The notes beneath the pieces were generated by a model. It saw only the letters and a list, made by a program, of their open reading frames with translations. It was not told the origin of the DNA and did no database searches. Shown piece by piece: positions 1 through 10,101 of a stretch of 64,000 bases of DNA (position 1 is its first letter; every line of letters begins with the position of its first letter). The stretch comes from Buchnera aphidicola (Cinara strobi) (GTDB taxonomy: Bacteria; Pseudomonadota; Gammaproteobacteria; Enterobacterales; Enterobacteriaceae): the NCBI RefSeq assembly GCF_900560745.1, contig NZ_LR025085.1:248001-312000 (forward strand), in the 5' to 3' direction. Both the position numbers and the translations under genes were made by a program.

Positions 1-566
1 ATACATTAGTATCTAACGGAGATATTTTATTTATAGTAGCAGAAGAATATCATCTTGCTAATAAAATTTTAAGTCAATTAAGATTAAAAATTGGAATTGA
101 TTTAAAAATAACAGATCAAAAAAAAATATATCCAGTATGGGTTGTTGATTTTCCTTTATTTAAAAAAAATAAAAGAAATCATTTAAAATCTATGCATCAT
201 CCTTTTACATCCCCAAAAAATAAATTAGATGATTTTAAATCTCTTAATCCTTTAAAAATTATATCAAGTGCATTTGATTTAGTAATCAATGGACATGAAA
301 TTGGAGGTGGATCTCAACGTATTCATAATTATAAATTACAAACTTATATTTTTAATTTATTAGAATTAAACCAAAAAAATGTAATAAAAAAAGAATTTAG
401 TTTTTTTTTAAATGCTTTAAAATATGGAGCCCCGCCTCATATTGGGCTAGCTCTAGGTTTAGATCGATTAGTTATGCTTCTAACAGATAGCGATACTATT
501 ACTGATGTTATTGCATTTCCAAAAACTAATTCTGCTACATGTTTAATGACTGGTGCTCCCTGTTAA
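1..566 (+). CDS. aspS: Aspartyl-tRNA synthetase, C-terminal part (5' end outside window)
   Basis: Charges tRNA-Asp with aspartate in the cytoplasm. The frame is open from base 3 to a TAA at 564-566, so only the C-terminal ~187 residues lie here. Visible class II features are the MHHPFTSP block, [13 protein letters not shown] (motif 2/3 region) and the motif 3 [13 protein letters not shown], followed by DVIAFPKT. They match the bacterial-type AspRS with its GAD insert, whose end is at the start of the window. The protein stops soon after the LMTGAP motif, roughly 30 residues earlier than E. coli AspRS, so the extreme C-terminal tail is lost. It lies upstream of yebC as in enterobacteria. Confidence 0.96.
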   Translation, partial: TLVSNGDILFIVAEEYHLANKILSQLRLKIGIDLKITDQKKIYPVWVVDFPLFKKNKRNHLKSMHHPFTSPKNKLDDFKSLNPLKIISSAFDLVINGHEIGGGSQRIHNYKLQTYIFNLLELNQKNVIKKEFSFFLNALKYGAPPHIGLALGLDRLVMLLTDSDTITDVIAFPKTNSATCLMTGAPC

Positions 567-684
567 TTCTAATATAACAGTATTTTTTCTATACTGTAAC
601 TTTTATGTTTATTTTTTAACTATAGTTGTGTTAATAAACACTATTCTTTTACTTAAAAATATTTTATTTTATATATGAGGATTC

Positions 685-1407
685 ATGGCTGGACATAGTA
701 AATGGGCAAATACTAAACATAGGAAAACTGCGCAAGATATTAAAAAAAGTAAAATTTTTACAAAAATCATTAAAGATATTACAATATCTAGCATGAATAA
801 CGGTCCAGATAGCAATAAAAATTTTCAATTAAGAAATCTTTTAGAAAAAGCACGTTTATTTAACGTAGGAAAAGATATTATTGAAAAAGCAATAAAAAGA
901 AGTACTAAAAATTCTAAAAAAGATATTTTTTACAACAAAAAATATTCAGGGTACGGCCCTTCAGGGACAGCCATAATTATACATTGTAATACAAATAATA
1001 GTAATAGAACAGTATCTCAAATAAGAAATATTTTTTCTAAATTTAATAGTCATTTAATAAAATTTAATAGCATTAAATACCTATTTAATTTTTTATTTAC
1101 TATTCAAATAAATCTTGACACATATAAAAAAAATATCGTTACTAATTTAGTACAACATAATAAATCTATAATAGATTATAGAATAAAAAAACAATACTTA
1201 GTAATTAAAATTCAGAAGAGTAATTTTAAAGAAATAAAAAAATATTTTTTAATATCCGGAATTCAATTCAGTTCATTTAAACTTACAGTTCAACCTAAAA
1301 ACATATATCCTATTGATGACGAAAATAAAAAAGTTCTTATAAACATGATTATGAATCTAAAAAAATTAAAGGAAACTATAGAAGTTATTCATAATGCTAA
1401 GATATAA
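685..1407 (+). CDS. yebC: YebC/PmpR family protein
   Basis: Member of the YebC/TACO1 family, linked to transcriptional regulation and, in recent work on the family, to easing ribosome stalling. The N-terminus MAGHSKWANTKHRK is the family signature. The length of 240 residues is close to the usual ~246. A GGA ribosome-binding site lies before the ATG (tgaggattc). The conserved GYGPSGTAIIIH segment sits near residues 92-103; the later two thirds is Lys/Asn-rich and diverged. It follows aspS as in E. coli. The ruvCAB genes that often follow are absent; the next gene is convergent pykA. Confidence 0.93.
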   Translation: MAGHSKWANTKHRKTAQDIKKSKIFTKIIKDITISSMNNGPDSNKNFQLRNLLEKARLFNVGKDIIEKAIKRSTKNSKKDIFYNKKYSGYGPSGTAIIIHCNTNNSNRTVSQIRNIFSKFNSHLIKFNSIKYLFNFLFTIQINLDTYKKNIVTNLVQHNKSIIDYRIKKQYLVIKIQKSNFKEIKKYFLISGIQFSSFKLTVQPKNIYPIDDENKKVLINMIMNLKKLKETIEVIHNAKI

Positions 1408-1675
1408 TATCTATTTATAAGAAGTATACAAAGATTTTTCCTTTTTAATATTTATTTATAATAAAAAATATAAAAAATAATCTTTTTATATTTTATAGTT
1501 AATATTATTTTACAATTATTGAATTTTTCAATTTTTAATTAAAAAAACTATTTTCTGAATTGACTATATATGATAAAACATTTAAAATTTTTACATTAAA
1601 AATATACATAATTTGTTTTAAGAACTATTAGTTATTTTTACTATATAATTTGTAATTTGTACATTGATAATTTAT

Positions 1676-1706
1676 GTCCGTTTGATCATATGTAGTCAAA
1701 ACAGAC
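1676..1706. terminator. Candidate bidirectional terminator hairpin
   Basis: Within the 332-base gap between convergent yebC and pykA, the arms GTCCGTTTGA (1676-1685) and TCAAAACAGAC (1696-1706) can pair with one bulge and one G-U pair. No clear U tract follows on either strand, so this is only a candidate. The rest of 1408-1739 is low-complexity A/T with no recognisable gene; mepM, lpxM and znu genes found near here in relatives are absent. Confidence 0.35.
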
Positions 1707-1739
1707 TATGCTAAATATATATGTATTATTAAAATATTT

Positions 1740-3182
1740 CTAACATATATTGATAATTTTACATGTATTTACTAACCTAGAATGGTTCTCTTTTCCATTT
1801 TTTATAACAACAATTATATCATCTTTTTTTAAAAATTTTTTGTTTTTTAGAAATTGTACTACTACTTTAGTAGATTTTTCGTAAGTACCAATATCTTGTA
1901 AAAATATTGGAATGACACCTTTATATAATGCTGATAAACGAAGATTTTTAATAGAATTCGATATGTAAAAAATTGGTACACTAGATTCAATTCTTGATGC
2001 AAATAAAGCAATTTTATTAGATGTTAATATAATAACAACAGCAGCTATATTCTCAAAATGATTTGCAGCATACATTGCCGAAATTGAAATTGTTTCCGAG
2101 ATACTATTAAATTTTTTATTTAAACGATTTTGAAAGGAATTTATGCATGAAACCTTCTCTGCTCCTAAACAAATTTTTGACATAGTTCTGACAGTAGTTT
2201 CCGGAAAATTACCTGATGCAGTTTCTGCAGACAACATTACTGCATCTGTTCCATCTAAGACTGAGTTAGCTACATCCATAACTTCAGCGCGAGTAGGAAA
2301 TGGATTTGAAATCATAGATTCCATCATCTGTGTAGCAGTAATAACTGCACGATTTAATGAATTAGTCATTTTAATTAATTTCTTTTGTACCCCAATTAAC
2401 TGATGATCACCAATTTCAACACCTAAATCTCCCCTTGCAATCATAATAACATCAGATTCTAAAATAAGATCTTTCATAATTTTATCAGATGCAACAGCTT
2501 CTGCTCTCTCAATTTTAGCAATAATTTTTGCTTTACCTCCTGCCTTTTTCATTAATAATCGAGCATTTTTTAAATCAGTTTTAGATCGAGGGAAAGATAC
2601 TGCTAAGTAGTCTACATCAATCATAGCTGCTAATTTTATATCTTCTTTATCTTTTTTAGTTAAAGCATCTGCCGATAAACCTCCTCCTAACTTATTTAGA
2701 CCTTTATGATCTGATAAGTAACCGCCAATAATAACTTCTGTAAATATTTGAGTCATGTTAGTCTCAAGAACTCTTAGTTGTATTTTTCCATCATCTAATA
2801 AGAGAATGTCATTGCATGAGACTTCTTTTGGAAGATTAATGTAATTAATACCTACTGAACGTTCATTTCCTTGTTTTTTAGAAATATTTAAATCTAATAA
2901 AAAATTATCCCCAGATTTTAAAAAAATTTTTTTCATACTAAAACTAGAAATACGTATTTTAGGACCTTGTAAATCACCAATAATAGCTATGAAGCAATTT
3001 AAGTCTTTTTCAAGTAAGCGAATTTTTTTTACCCGATTGATATGATCTTGTGAAGTACCATGAGAAAAATTTAATCTAAATACATTTACTCCAGATTGTA
3101 TTAATTTTTTTAATATTTTCTCATCATCTGTTGAAGGGCCTAAAGTAGAAATAATTTTTGTTCTTCTAGTAGAAGTAGACAT
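1740..3182 (-). CDS. pykA: Pyruvate kinase
   Basis: Last step of glycolysis: phosphoenolpyruvate + ADP to pyruvate + ATP in the cytoplasm. The 480-residue length matches the PykA type. The start MSTSTRRTKIISTLGPS, NFSHG near residue 40, the catalytic ARGDLGVEI near 250 and TRAEVMDVANSVLDGTDAVMLSAET near 300 are all intact, so the enzyme looks functional. PykA rather than PykF is inferred from synteny beside zwf and from length. It is divergent from zwf across a 418-base spacer; in E. coli a regulator gene (hexR) sits there, but none is present here. Confidence 0.97.
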   Translation of the reverse strand: MSTSTRRTKIISTLGPSTDDEKILKKLIQSGVNVFRLNFSHGTSQDHINRVKKIRLLEKDLNCFIAIIGDLQGPKIRISSFSMKKIFLKSGDNFLLDLNISKKQGNERSVGINYINLPKEVSCNDILLLDDGKIQLRVLETNMTQIFTEVIIGGYLSDHKGLNKLGGGLSADALTKKDKEDIKLAAMIDVDYLAVSFPRSKTDLKNARLLMKKAGGKAKIIAKIERAEAVASDKIMKDLILESDVIMIARGDLGVEIGDHQLIGVQKKLIKMTNSLNRAVITATQMMESMISNPFPTRAEVMDVANSVLDGTDAVMLSAETASGNFPETTVRTMSKICLGAEKVSCINSFQNRLNKKFNSISETISISAMYAANHFENIAAVVIILTSNKIALFASRIESSVPIFYISNSIKNLRLSALYKGVIPIFLQDIGTYEKSTKVVVQFLKNKKFLKKDDIIVVIKNGKENHSRLVNTCKIINIC

Positions 3183-3600
3183 GTAATAGTCCTTGTAATA
3201 ATTATTTAAAATATTGAATATTATTTATATATTTAAGAAAAATAAAACTTTCTACTAAAATAGTAGGTTATGTTTCTGTTCTAAAATTTACATAATTAAT
3301 TTTAAGAAAAATATATACCGAAGTAATTTCTTTTGTTGAAAAATAATTTTTAAAATAATATATATTATTTATATAACATCTTTTATGATGCATATTGTAT
3401 TTTTAATATTTATTAAATAAAAAATAAATTTTTATTAAAAATTTTTATTAATTATAAATGAAAAATAAAAGATATACATCATTTATATTAGTTATTAAAT
3501 TTTTTTATCAGAAAAAATATATTTTTTTATTTAAAGTAAAATGTATTATACTTAATAAAAACATACATTTTATACATATTCATATATCAAAAGGTTAAAT
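3183..3600. other. Gene-free divergent spacer pykA/zwf
   Basis: 418 bases of very A/T-rich sequence that must hold the promoters of both divergent genes. I see no ORF with homology. It contains a small palindrome, CTACTAAAATAGTAG (3252-3266), whose core belongs to a motif repeated downstream of htpX (see findings). No confident -35/-10 pair can be picked by eye because TATAAT-like strings are everywhere. Confidence 0.5.
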
Positions 3601-5067
3601 ATGATAAAAAATAGGAACTATTATTATTTAATTATTTTTGGAACGACTGGTGATCTATCTATTAGAAAACTTTTCCCTGCCTTATATAAACTGGAACAGA
3701 AAAAAAAAATAAACAAAAGAATGAAAATTATTGGTATAAGTAGATTAAATTATACTTTAAACGAGTATACTCAAATAATCTATAAATCATTAAAAATATT
3801 TTTTAATCAAGATTTACATTTAAAGACTTGGAATATATTTAAAGAACGATTAATTTTCTGTCAAATGGATGTTAATCACATCAATGACTTTATAAAACTA
3901 AAAAAAATATTAACAAAAACTAATAAAATCCTAGTGAATTATTTTGCTGTTTCTTCAGAAATTTTTACAAAGATTTGTAAAGGTTTAAAGTTTATTCAAT
4001 GTAATCAAAAAAATTCTAAAATAATTATAGAAAAACCAATTGGAAAATCTTTAGAAAATTTTTATAATATTGATGAATCTATTAAAAAATACTTTACTGA
4101 AAAACAAATATTCCGAATTGATCACTATTTAGGAAAAGAATCTATTTTAAATCTTATTTCATTAAAATTTGCTAATTCTTTTTTCAGTAACTGTTTCAAA
4201 AAAAATAATATTGATCACATTCAAATTACATTGTCAGAAATACTTGGAATAGAAAAAAGATGGAATTATTTTAATCAAACTGGTCAAATCATAGATATGG
4301 TTCAAAATCATATATTACAAATAATTTCCATCTTAGCTATGAATACTCCAAAGTCACTGACTAAAAAACATATTTCTGAAGAAAAAATAAAAATTTTAAA
4401 ATCCTTATGTGTAATTAATGATGCTAATATTAGTAATCATGTATCTTTCGGTCAATACTCTGAAGGAAAAATTAATAATAAAATTAAAAAATCATATCTT
4501 AATGAAAGAGGAGCTAAATCAGGCAGTTTAACAGAAACATTTGTTGCTATAAAGTTATTTATTAATACAAAAAAATGGAAAAATATACCTTTTTATGTAC
4601 GTACTGGAAAACGATTATCTAAAAAAAGTTCAAAAATTACTATTTTTTTTAAAAAAAATATAAATTTACTATTCTCAATACCTAAACTAGAAAATGTAGA
4701 AAATAAATTAATAATAAATTTACAACCTCCATATGATATTAAAATAAAATTTTTTAATAAAAAACCAAGCTTAAATTCTAAATTTATTTTAAAACCTTGT
4801 GAAATAAATTTTAATTATCAATTATTTTTTAAGAATTCCTACATACCGAGTGAATATGAAACACTAATATTGGAAAGTATAAAAGATAATCAATTTTTAT
4901 TCGTTCATCCTAAAGAAATTATATATTCCTGGAAATGGATAGACCCTATAATACAGGCATATAAAAAAAATCCATCCTTATTACAAAATTATTCAGCAGG
5001 AACCTGGGGTCCTCAGTCATCCGATCTTCTAATAAAAAAAGATAGAAGACAATGGAATAATTCATAA
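3601..5067 (+). CDS. zwf: Glucose-6-phosphate 1-dehydrogenase
   Basis: Entry step of the oxidative pentose phosphate pathway: glucose-6-phosphate to 6-phosphogluconolactone with NADPH formation. At 488 residues it is about full length (E. coli 491). The dinucleotide-binding motif FGTTGDLSIRKL is near residue 13 and the catalytic RIDHYLGKE near 171-179. The C-terminus keeps SAGTWGPQSSDLL. A weak ribosome-binding site (aaaggtt) precedes the ATG. With rpiA at the other end of the window it supplies reducing power and pentoses. The Entner-Doudoroff genes edd and eda, next to zwf in E. coli, are absent. Confidence 0.97.
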   Translation: MIKNRNYYYLIIFGTTGDLSIRKLFPALYKLEQKKKINKRMKIIGISRLNYTLNEYTQIIYKSLKIFFNQDLHLKTWNIFKERLIFCQMDVNHINDFIKLKKILTKTNKILVNYFAVSSEIFTKICKGLKFIQCNQKNSKIIIEKPIGKSLENFYNIDESIKKYFTEKQIFRIDHYLGKESILNLISLKFANSFFSNCFKKNNIDHIQITLSEILGIEKRWNYFNQTGQIIDMVQNHILQIISILAMNTPKSLTKKHISEEKIKILKSLCVINDANISNHVSFGQYSEGKINNKIKKSYLNERGAKSGSLTETFVAIKLFINTKKWKNIPFYVRTGKRLSKKSSKITIFFKKNINLLFSIPKLENVENKLIINLQPPYDIKIKFFNKKPSLNSKFILKPCEINFNYQLFFKNSYIPSEYETLILESIKDNQFLFVHPKEIIYSWKWIDPIIQAYKKNPSLLQNYSAGTWGPQSSDLLIKKDRRQWNNS

Positions 5068-5311
5068 AAAACTAATATGATTAAATATAATTTAATTAAT
5101 AAAAATAATTGTTTAAATAATTAAAATATAAAATATAATATATATACTAACATAGCAATCAGAATAATAAAAAATATTAATATTTTTAATTATAAAAATA
5201 TTTTTTATATTCAAAATAATAGCGTATTTTCAAAATAAAACTTAAACTTAAAGAATATATCAGTTTTTGTACATTTAAAAATATGTGATAAATAGTCAGG
5301 AAAATAAAATT

Positions 5312-6226
5312 ATGATGATGCGTATCATTCTTTTTTTAATTACTAACATATCTATGTTTGTAGTAATTGGTGGAGGATTAAGTATAACTGGGGTATCATT
5401 AAATAATATATATAAAATTATATTCTCTTCAATTCTTTTCAGTATACTAGGATCAATAATTTCATTATTTTTATCAAAATATGTCACATTAAGATCTTTA
5501 AATGGAAGGGTAATTTATTTGCCAAAAAATAACATGGAAAAATGGTTATTAAAAATAGTTAAAAAACAATCTGAGTTGTCTGGTATTAAAAATCTTGAAA
5601 TTGGAATCTATGAATCTCAAAGTGTTAATGCTTTTGCAACTGGATTTAAAAAAAATAACTCTTTAATCTCAATATCTAGCGGGTTATTAAAAAAAATGAA
5701 TAGAGGAGAAATAGAAGCTGTAATTGCTCATGAAATTTCTCATATTACCAGCGGAGATATGGTAACTATGATTTTAATACGAGGGATTTCAAATATTTAT
5801 ATTAATATTCTCATGAATTTTTTTTCACGATATTTTTTAAAATTTCTTCCTATATTCAAGAAAAAAAAGTATAGAAATTGTTCATGTTCTAAAATATGCA
5901 GCATATGTCTTGATAGACAATCATTTTTATTTTCATTAGCAACTTCTATAACAAAATTTACTATCAGTATTTTTTCTACCATGATTATTATGTGGTTTTC
6001 CAGAAGACGTGAATTTCATGCAGACGCAGGATCTGTTAAGTTGGTAGGATCTAAAAAAATGATTGCAGCATTAACTAGATTAAAGGAACATTACATGTAT
6101 GATGAATCTATTTTTATAAATAATTTAGGAATAAATGGAAATAGTAATTTACTATTTTATTATTTATCCTCACATCCATCTATAGATGATAGAATAAAAG
6201 CTATTCAAGAACAAAGATATTTATAA
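5312..6226 (+). CDS. htpX: Membrane metalloprotease HtpX (M48 family)
   Basis: Zinc-dependent inner-membrane protease in quality control of membrane proteins, overlapping FtsH in E. coli. The zinc motif HEISH is at about residue 140 and the third-ligand region RREFHADAGS near 232. Two N-terminal hydrophobic helices and a pair around residues 155-230 flank the catalytic domain. I start at the first of three consecutive ATGs (5312): AGGA is 10 bases upstream and E. coli HtpX begins MMRI. An upstream in-frame GTG at 5285 would add nine residues with no homology. Conserved to the C-terminal HPSIDDRIKAIQ segment. Confidence 0.95.
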   Translation: MMMRIILFLITNISMFVVIGGGLSITGVSLNNIYKIIFSSILFSILGSIISLFLSKYVTLRSLNGRVIYLPKNNMEKWLLKIVKKQSELSGIKNLEIGIYESQSVNAFATGFKKNNSLISISSGLLKKMNRGEIEAVIAHEISHITSGDMVTMILIRGISNIYINILMNFFSRYFLKFLPIFKKKKYRNCSCSKICSICLDRQSFLFSLATSITKFTISIFSTMIIMWFSRRREFHADAGSVKLVGSKKMIAALTRLKEHYMYDESIFINNLGINGNSNLLFYYLSSHPSIDDRIKAIQEQRYL

Positions 6227-6666
6227 TTAATAGCCTAATTTTTAATTTTAAGAAAAATATACTTTTTACTAAAATAGAATTTTATTTTATATTTTTATAT
6301 ATTCTATATTAAAATATTTATTTTCTTAAAATAAGAAATATTATATTATACATAAATTACTATTAAGATATTTTTATTAATACTATAATTCAATAAAGAA
6401 TTAATTTTTTATAAAAAATGATCAATTAAGTATTAACATTAAAAATCATATATCGGTTTTCAAAAATAACATTAAAATGTTATCATAAAGATCTAAATAT
6501 ATAATAAAAAATAAATTTTAAAATAAATATTCTTTATTATATTTAGAAGATATATATGATTACAATACTTAATTTTTTACTAAAATAGTTAAATTTTTAT
6601 TTATATTTTCTTAATTAAAATATTATTTTTATAATTAATAATATTAATTTTTTTGGAGTATTTGTC
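6227..6666. other. Gene-free spacer htpX/yoaE
   Basis: 440 bases without a supportable gene. In the Buchnera gene orders I remember, a cold-shock gene (cspC) lies here; I see no trace of its WFN or GFGFI motifs. The spacer contains two copies of TTTTTACTAAAATAG (6263-6277 and 6574-6588). Confidence 0.5.
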
Positions 6667-8247
6667 ATGCCTTCTTTTTTAGATCCATCTATTTTGGCGG
6701 GTCTGTTTACACTGATATTTTTAGAAATTATTTTAAGTATTGATAATATAATATTTATTGCTATTTTATCTAAAAAGTTGCCGCAAGATCAGCGTGATAA
6801 GGCTCAATATACCGGTTTAATATTAGCGCTATTTATGCGTTGTGGTTTATTATTTATTACATCAAGGCTCGTTCATTTAACAAAACCAATTCTGGTAAAT
6901 AAACTCTTTGTTTTTTCAGCTAAAGAATTAATTTTGTTAGTTGGAGGTATTTTTTTATTTATTAAGGTGATATTAGAATTATTTCATCATACTTTTAATA
7001 TAGTTCAAAAAAAAAAAAAACCTAAACCTAGCTCAAATTTTTGGTATGTTGTATTTCAGATAGCAGTATTAGATGCAATTTTTTCAATTGACTCAGTAAT
7101 GACCGCCGTTGGAATGATAGATAATTGGTTCTTAATCATATTTTCAGTAACAATATCTACCATAATAATGATTTTTTTATCAAAAATATTAGTTAAATTT
7201 ATTCACTCACAAAAAACAATAACAACACTATGTTTAAGTTTATTATTAGTGATTAGTATTAATTTAATTTTAGAATCGTTAGGTATTTATATTTCTCCAA
7301 AACATCTATATATATCAATAATATTTGCTGTGTTTATAGAAATAATTAACCAAGTTAAAAATTATAATTCAACTATTTTTAAAAAAAATAGCACAGTTCG
7401 TGAAAAATTTATAGATGATATACATCAAGTAATTAACAAAAATCAAAAATATAAAAAAAATAAAATATTAAATTTTAAAAAAAATACGTTAAATAACTAT
7501 CAATTTATTAATAACTATGTAGACAAAAAAATAATCCATCCTAATGAAATAAACACGATTATTAATATAATAAAATTAGGTGATACTAATCTTCAAGAAA
7601 TTATGATCCCTAAAGAAAAAATTACCTGGATTAATATCAATAGTAATTATGAAGATATAAAAAAAATTATATTACGTACTTCATATAAACTGTTGCCTAT
7701 ATGTAATAATCAATTAAATGACGTTATAGGAATAGTTTCTTCAAAAAAATTAATTTCTGTTATAGATAACAATGAAGATATATATAATTTTTCTACACAA
7801 TACCCTCCAATTATTATACCTGACACTTTAAATATCATACATATATTTCATATATTACTTTTTTCGAAAAAAAATATTTTTTTAATTAATAATGAACAAA
7901 AAGGAATTGAAGGATTAATAAAACCTATAGACATTTTTAAAAAAATAATTGGTAAGTTTCCAACTAAGATTTATAATATTCCAAAAATTATTTTAAATCC
8001 AAATCATTGGATAATGCAAGGTTCTGTTAAAATTAGATTATTAAAAGAAATTTTAAACTTAGATATTTCTAAACTAAATAAGAATTGTAGCTCTCTAGCT
8101 GATCTTTTAATAGAAAAATGTAAAAAAATTCCTAAAACAGGGGAAAATATTTATTTCTCTCCTTATCATTTTAAAATATTAAAATCTAACTCATATCAGA
8201 TACATTTGGTAAAAATAACAAAAGATATAACTAAAAAATACTCTTAA
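6667..8247 (+). CDS. yoaE: TerC-family membrane protein with CBS domains (YoaE)
   Basis: Inner-membrane protein of the TerC/YoaE family with a cytoplasmic CBS pair and CorC/HlyC-type domain. TerC relatives have been implicated in metal, especially manganese, export; no substrate can be read from this sequence. Residues 1-235 contain about seven hydrophobic helices, including the TerC motifs EIILSIDNIIF (near 21-31) and LDAIFSIDSVMTAVGM. The CBS/CorC part starts near 290, with IMIPKEKITWI and the DVIGIVSSKKL segment. At 526 residues it is near the E. coli length of 518. A run of 14 A within codons near 7007-7020 stays in frame. Start supported by GGAG (ttttttggagtatttgtc). Confidence 0.93.
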   Translation: MPSFLDPSILAGLFTLIFLEIILSIDNIIFIAILSKKLPQDQRDKAQYTGLILALFMRCGLLFITSRLVHLTKPILVNKLFVFSAKELILLVGGIFLFIKVILELFHHTFNIVQKKKKPKPSSNFWYVVFQIAVLDAIFSIDSVMTAVGMIDNWFLIIFSVTISTIIMIFLSKILVKFIHSQKTITTLCLSLLLVISINLILESLGIYISPKHLYISIIFAVFIEIINQVKNYNSTIFKKNSTVREKFIDDIHQVINKNQKYKKNKILNFKKNTLNNYQFINNYVDKKIIHPNEINTIINIIKLGDTNLQEIMIPKEKITWININSNYEDIKKIILRTSYKLLPICNNQLNDVIGIVSSKKLISVIDNNEDIYNFSTQYPPIIIPDTLNIIHIFHILLFSKKNIFLINNEQKGIEGLIKPIDIFKKIIGKFPTKIYNIPKIILNPNHWIMQGSVKIRLLKEILNLDISKLNKNCSSLADLLIEKCKKIPKTGENIYFSPYHFKILKSNSYQIHLVKITKDITKKYS

Positions 8248-8304
8248 AAGTCATTTAAACTAACAAATACTAAATCTATAAAATTTATAGGAATAATATT
8301 TAAT

Positions 8305-8976
8305 ATGAATTTTCATAATACAGTTTTAGCTTTAGATACAACATTACATTCATGCTCTGTATCATTATTATATGAAAAAAAAATATATAGCTTATTTAAG
8401 CTATGTCAAAAAAACCATGAAAAAAATATTTTGTTTATGATTAAAAAAATTTTACAACAAGTAAATATTACTTTAAATAAAATTAGATATATTGCCTGCA
8501 CTATAGGGCCTGGAAGTTTTACAGGAATTAGAATTTCTATTGGTGTATCACAAACTATTTCTATTATTTATAAAATTCCAATTATTGGATTTTCGACATT
8601 GCAAATTTTATCTGAGCAAAGTTGGAGAATAAATCAAATTAAACGTGTTTTAATTGCCATTCCAATTTCTAAAAAAAGAATATTTTGGGCAAAATACTTA
8701 AAAAATAAATCCGGTCTATGGATCGGAATACATACAGAGAAATTATACCATAATATAAATATTATTCGAAAAATGGTATATTCTCAAAGAGGAACTTGGT
8801 CTTCTATCGGATTAGATTTTAATATGAATTTTTTTAAAAGATCAATGAAGTTAATTAAAACAAAAATTTTTACACCACACTCTAAAGATATTATTAATTA
8901 TACTATTAAATATTTAAATTTACATAAAAAACATCATACTACACAGATATATCCTAGATATTTATATTCTATATAA
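8305..8976 (+). CDS. tsaB: tRNA threonylcarbamoyladenosine biosynthesis protein TsaB
   Basis: Partner of TsaD and TsaE in making the t6A37 modification of tRNAs that read ANN codons. The ALDTTLHSCSVSLL start and the IGPGSFTGIRIS motif (near residues 70-81) identify the TsaB/YeaZ branch of the ASKHA fold. TsaB lacks the metal-binding histidines of TsaD, as here. Length 223 against 231 in E. coli. A ribosome-binding site (taggaata) precedes the ATG. It is convergent with minE, separated by 14 bases. Confidence 0.94.
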   Translation: MNFHNTVLALDTTLHSCSVSLLYEKKIYSLFKLCQKNHEKNILFMIKKILQQVNITLNKIRYIACTIGPGSFTGIRISIGVSQTISIIYKIPIIGFSTLQILSEQSWRINQIKRVLIAIPISKKRIFWAKYLKNKSGLWIGIHTEKLYHNINIIRKMVYSQRGTWSSIGLDFNMNFFKRSMKLIKTKIFTPHSKDIINYTIKYLNLHKKHHTTQIYPRYLYSI

Positions 8977-8990
8977 TAATAAGATTATAT

Positions 8991-9251
8991 TTAACGAACA
9001 TTATTTTTTTTAGAAATATTTAATTCTAATATAAACATATTCTCACTATTTTTTTCTAACTTAATTGATATTGTATTTGGTTTAATTTTTATATATCTCG
9101 CAATTACTAATAATAAATCATTTTTTAATTGCGGAAAATAATCCGGTTCTTTAAATAAATTTCTTTGATTATTAATAATAATTTGTAACCTCTTTTTTGC
9201 TGTATGTGCAGTAGGTTTTTTCTTTGATAAAAATAAATCTAATAATATCAC
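8991..9251 (-). CDS. minE: Cell division topological specificity factor MinE
   Basis: Stimulates MinD ATPase and drives pole-to-pole oscillation that places the division site at midcell. 86 residues (E. coli 88), with the N-terminal amphipathic/anti-MinCD part (MILLDLFLSKKKPTAHTAKKRLQ) and the C-terminal dimerisation part with LKNDLLLVIARYIKI. It starts 2 bases after minD ends, so the two are translationally coupled in a minC-minD-minE operon. Confidence 0.95.
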   Translation of the reverse strand: MILLDLFLSKKKPTAHTAKKRLQIIINNQRNLFKEPDYFPQLKNDLLLVIARYIKIKPNTISIKLEKNSENMFILELNISKKNNVR

Positions 9252-9253
9252 AT

Positions 9254-10066
9254 TTATCTCCTAAATAACCATTGTAAAAAATTTTTTCTTTCTTCTAGTA
9301 AAAACCTCAAGGGAATATTATTACCTAATAATCGTTTTACTGTATCAGAATAAGCTTTCCCTGCAGTTGAAATAACATCTAATATAACCGGCAAACCCTT
9401 ATTAGAAGATTTTAAAACTGAAATATCTTCAGGAATGACTCCTATTAAAGGAACTTGAAGAACTTCTGAGACATCATCTACACTTAACATATCCCCCTGA
9501 TTTACTTTAACTGGATTATACCTAGTTAATAATAAATACTCTTTAACTGGTTTTTCATAATTTTCAGCTCTCTTAGATCGTGATGCAATAATACCTAATA
9601 TTCGGTCAGAATCTCGTATAGAAGAAATTTCTGGATTAGCTACAATAATAGCCTCATCAGCAAAATAAAGTGCTAAAATTGCTCCCATTTCTATCCCTGC
9701 AGGTGAATCACATATAATGAAATCAAAATTCATATCGAAGAGTATTTTTAAAATATTTTCTACCCCTTCTTTAGTTAAAGAGTCTTTATCTCTAGTTTGA
9801 GAGGCGGGAAGTAAAAACAAATTATTTGTATACTTATCTCGTATTAATGCTTGATTAATAGTTGCCTCTTTTTTAATCACATTAATAAAATCATATACTA
9901 CACGACGCTCACATCCCATAATTAAATCTAAATTTCTTAATCCTATATCAAAATCAATAACAACAGTTTTTTTTCCATGTAAAGCTAAACCGGTTGCAAT
10001 AGAAGCACTTGATGTTGTTTTTCCAACCCCACCTTTACCTGAAGTAATAGTTATAATACGGGACAT
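9254..10066 (-). CDS. minD: Septum site-determining ATPase MinD
   Basis: Membrane-associated ATPase that recruits MinC and oscillates with MinE. 270 residues, the same length as E. coli. The deviant Walker A motif GKGGVGKTTSS is at residues 10-20, with switch motifs VIDFDIGLRNLDL and FIICDSPAGIE. The C-terminal amphipathic membrane-targeting helix is present (EERKNFLQWLFRR). A GAGG ribosome-binding site (aaagaggtattaattt) supports the start. The gene is strongly conserved, which implies that positioned Z-ring division still operates. Confidence 0.98.
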   Translation of the reverse strand: MSRIITITSGKGGVGKTTSSASIATGLALHGKKTVVIDFDIGLRNLDLIMGCERRVVYDFINVIKKEATINQALIRDKYTNNLFLLPASQTRDKDSLTKEGVENILKILFDMNFDFIICDSPAGIEMGAILALYFADEAIIVANPEISSIRDSDRILGIIASRSKRAENYEKPVKEYLLLTRYNPVKVNQGDMLSVDDVSEVLQVPLIGVIPEDISVLKSSNKGLPVILDVISTAGKAYSDTVKRLLGNNIPLRFLLEERKNFLQWLFRR

Positions 10067-10101
10067 AAAATTAATACCTCTTTATAAAATGATATATATT
10101 T

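Noticed and set aside
2143..2403. Plus-strand ORF of 86 codons inside pykA
   Set aside because: It lies antisense to a conserved pyruvate kinase segment and has no family features.
9254..10066. MinD as a ParA-type plasmid partition ATPase
   Set aside because: The minC and minE neighbours and the C-terminal membrane-targeting helix identify MinD.
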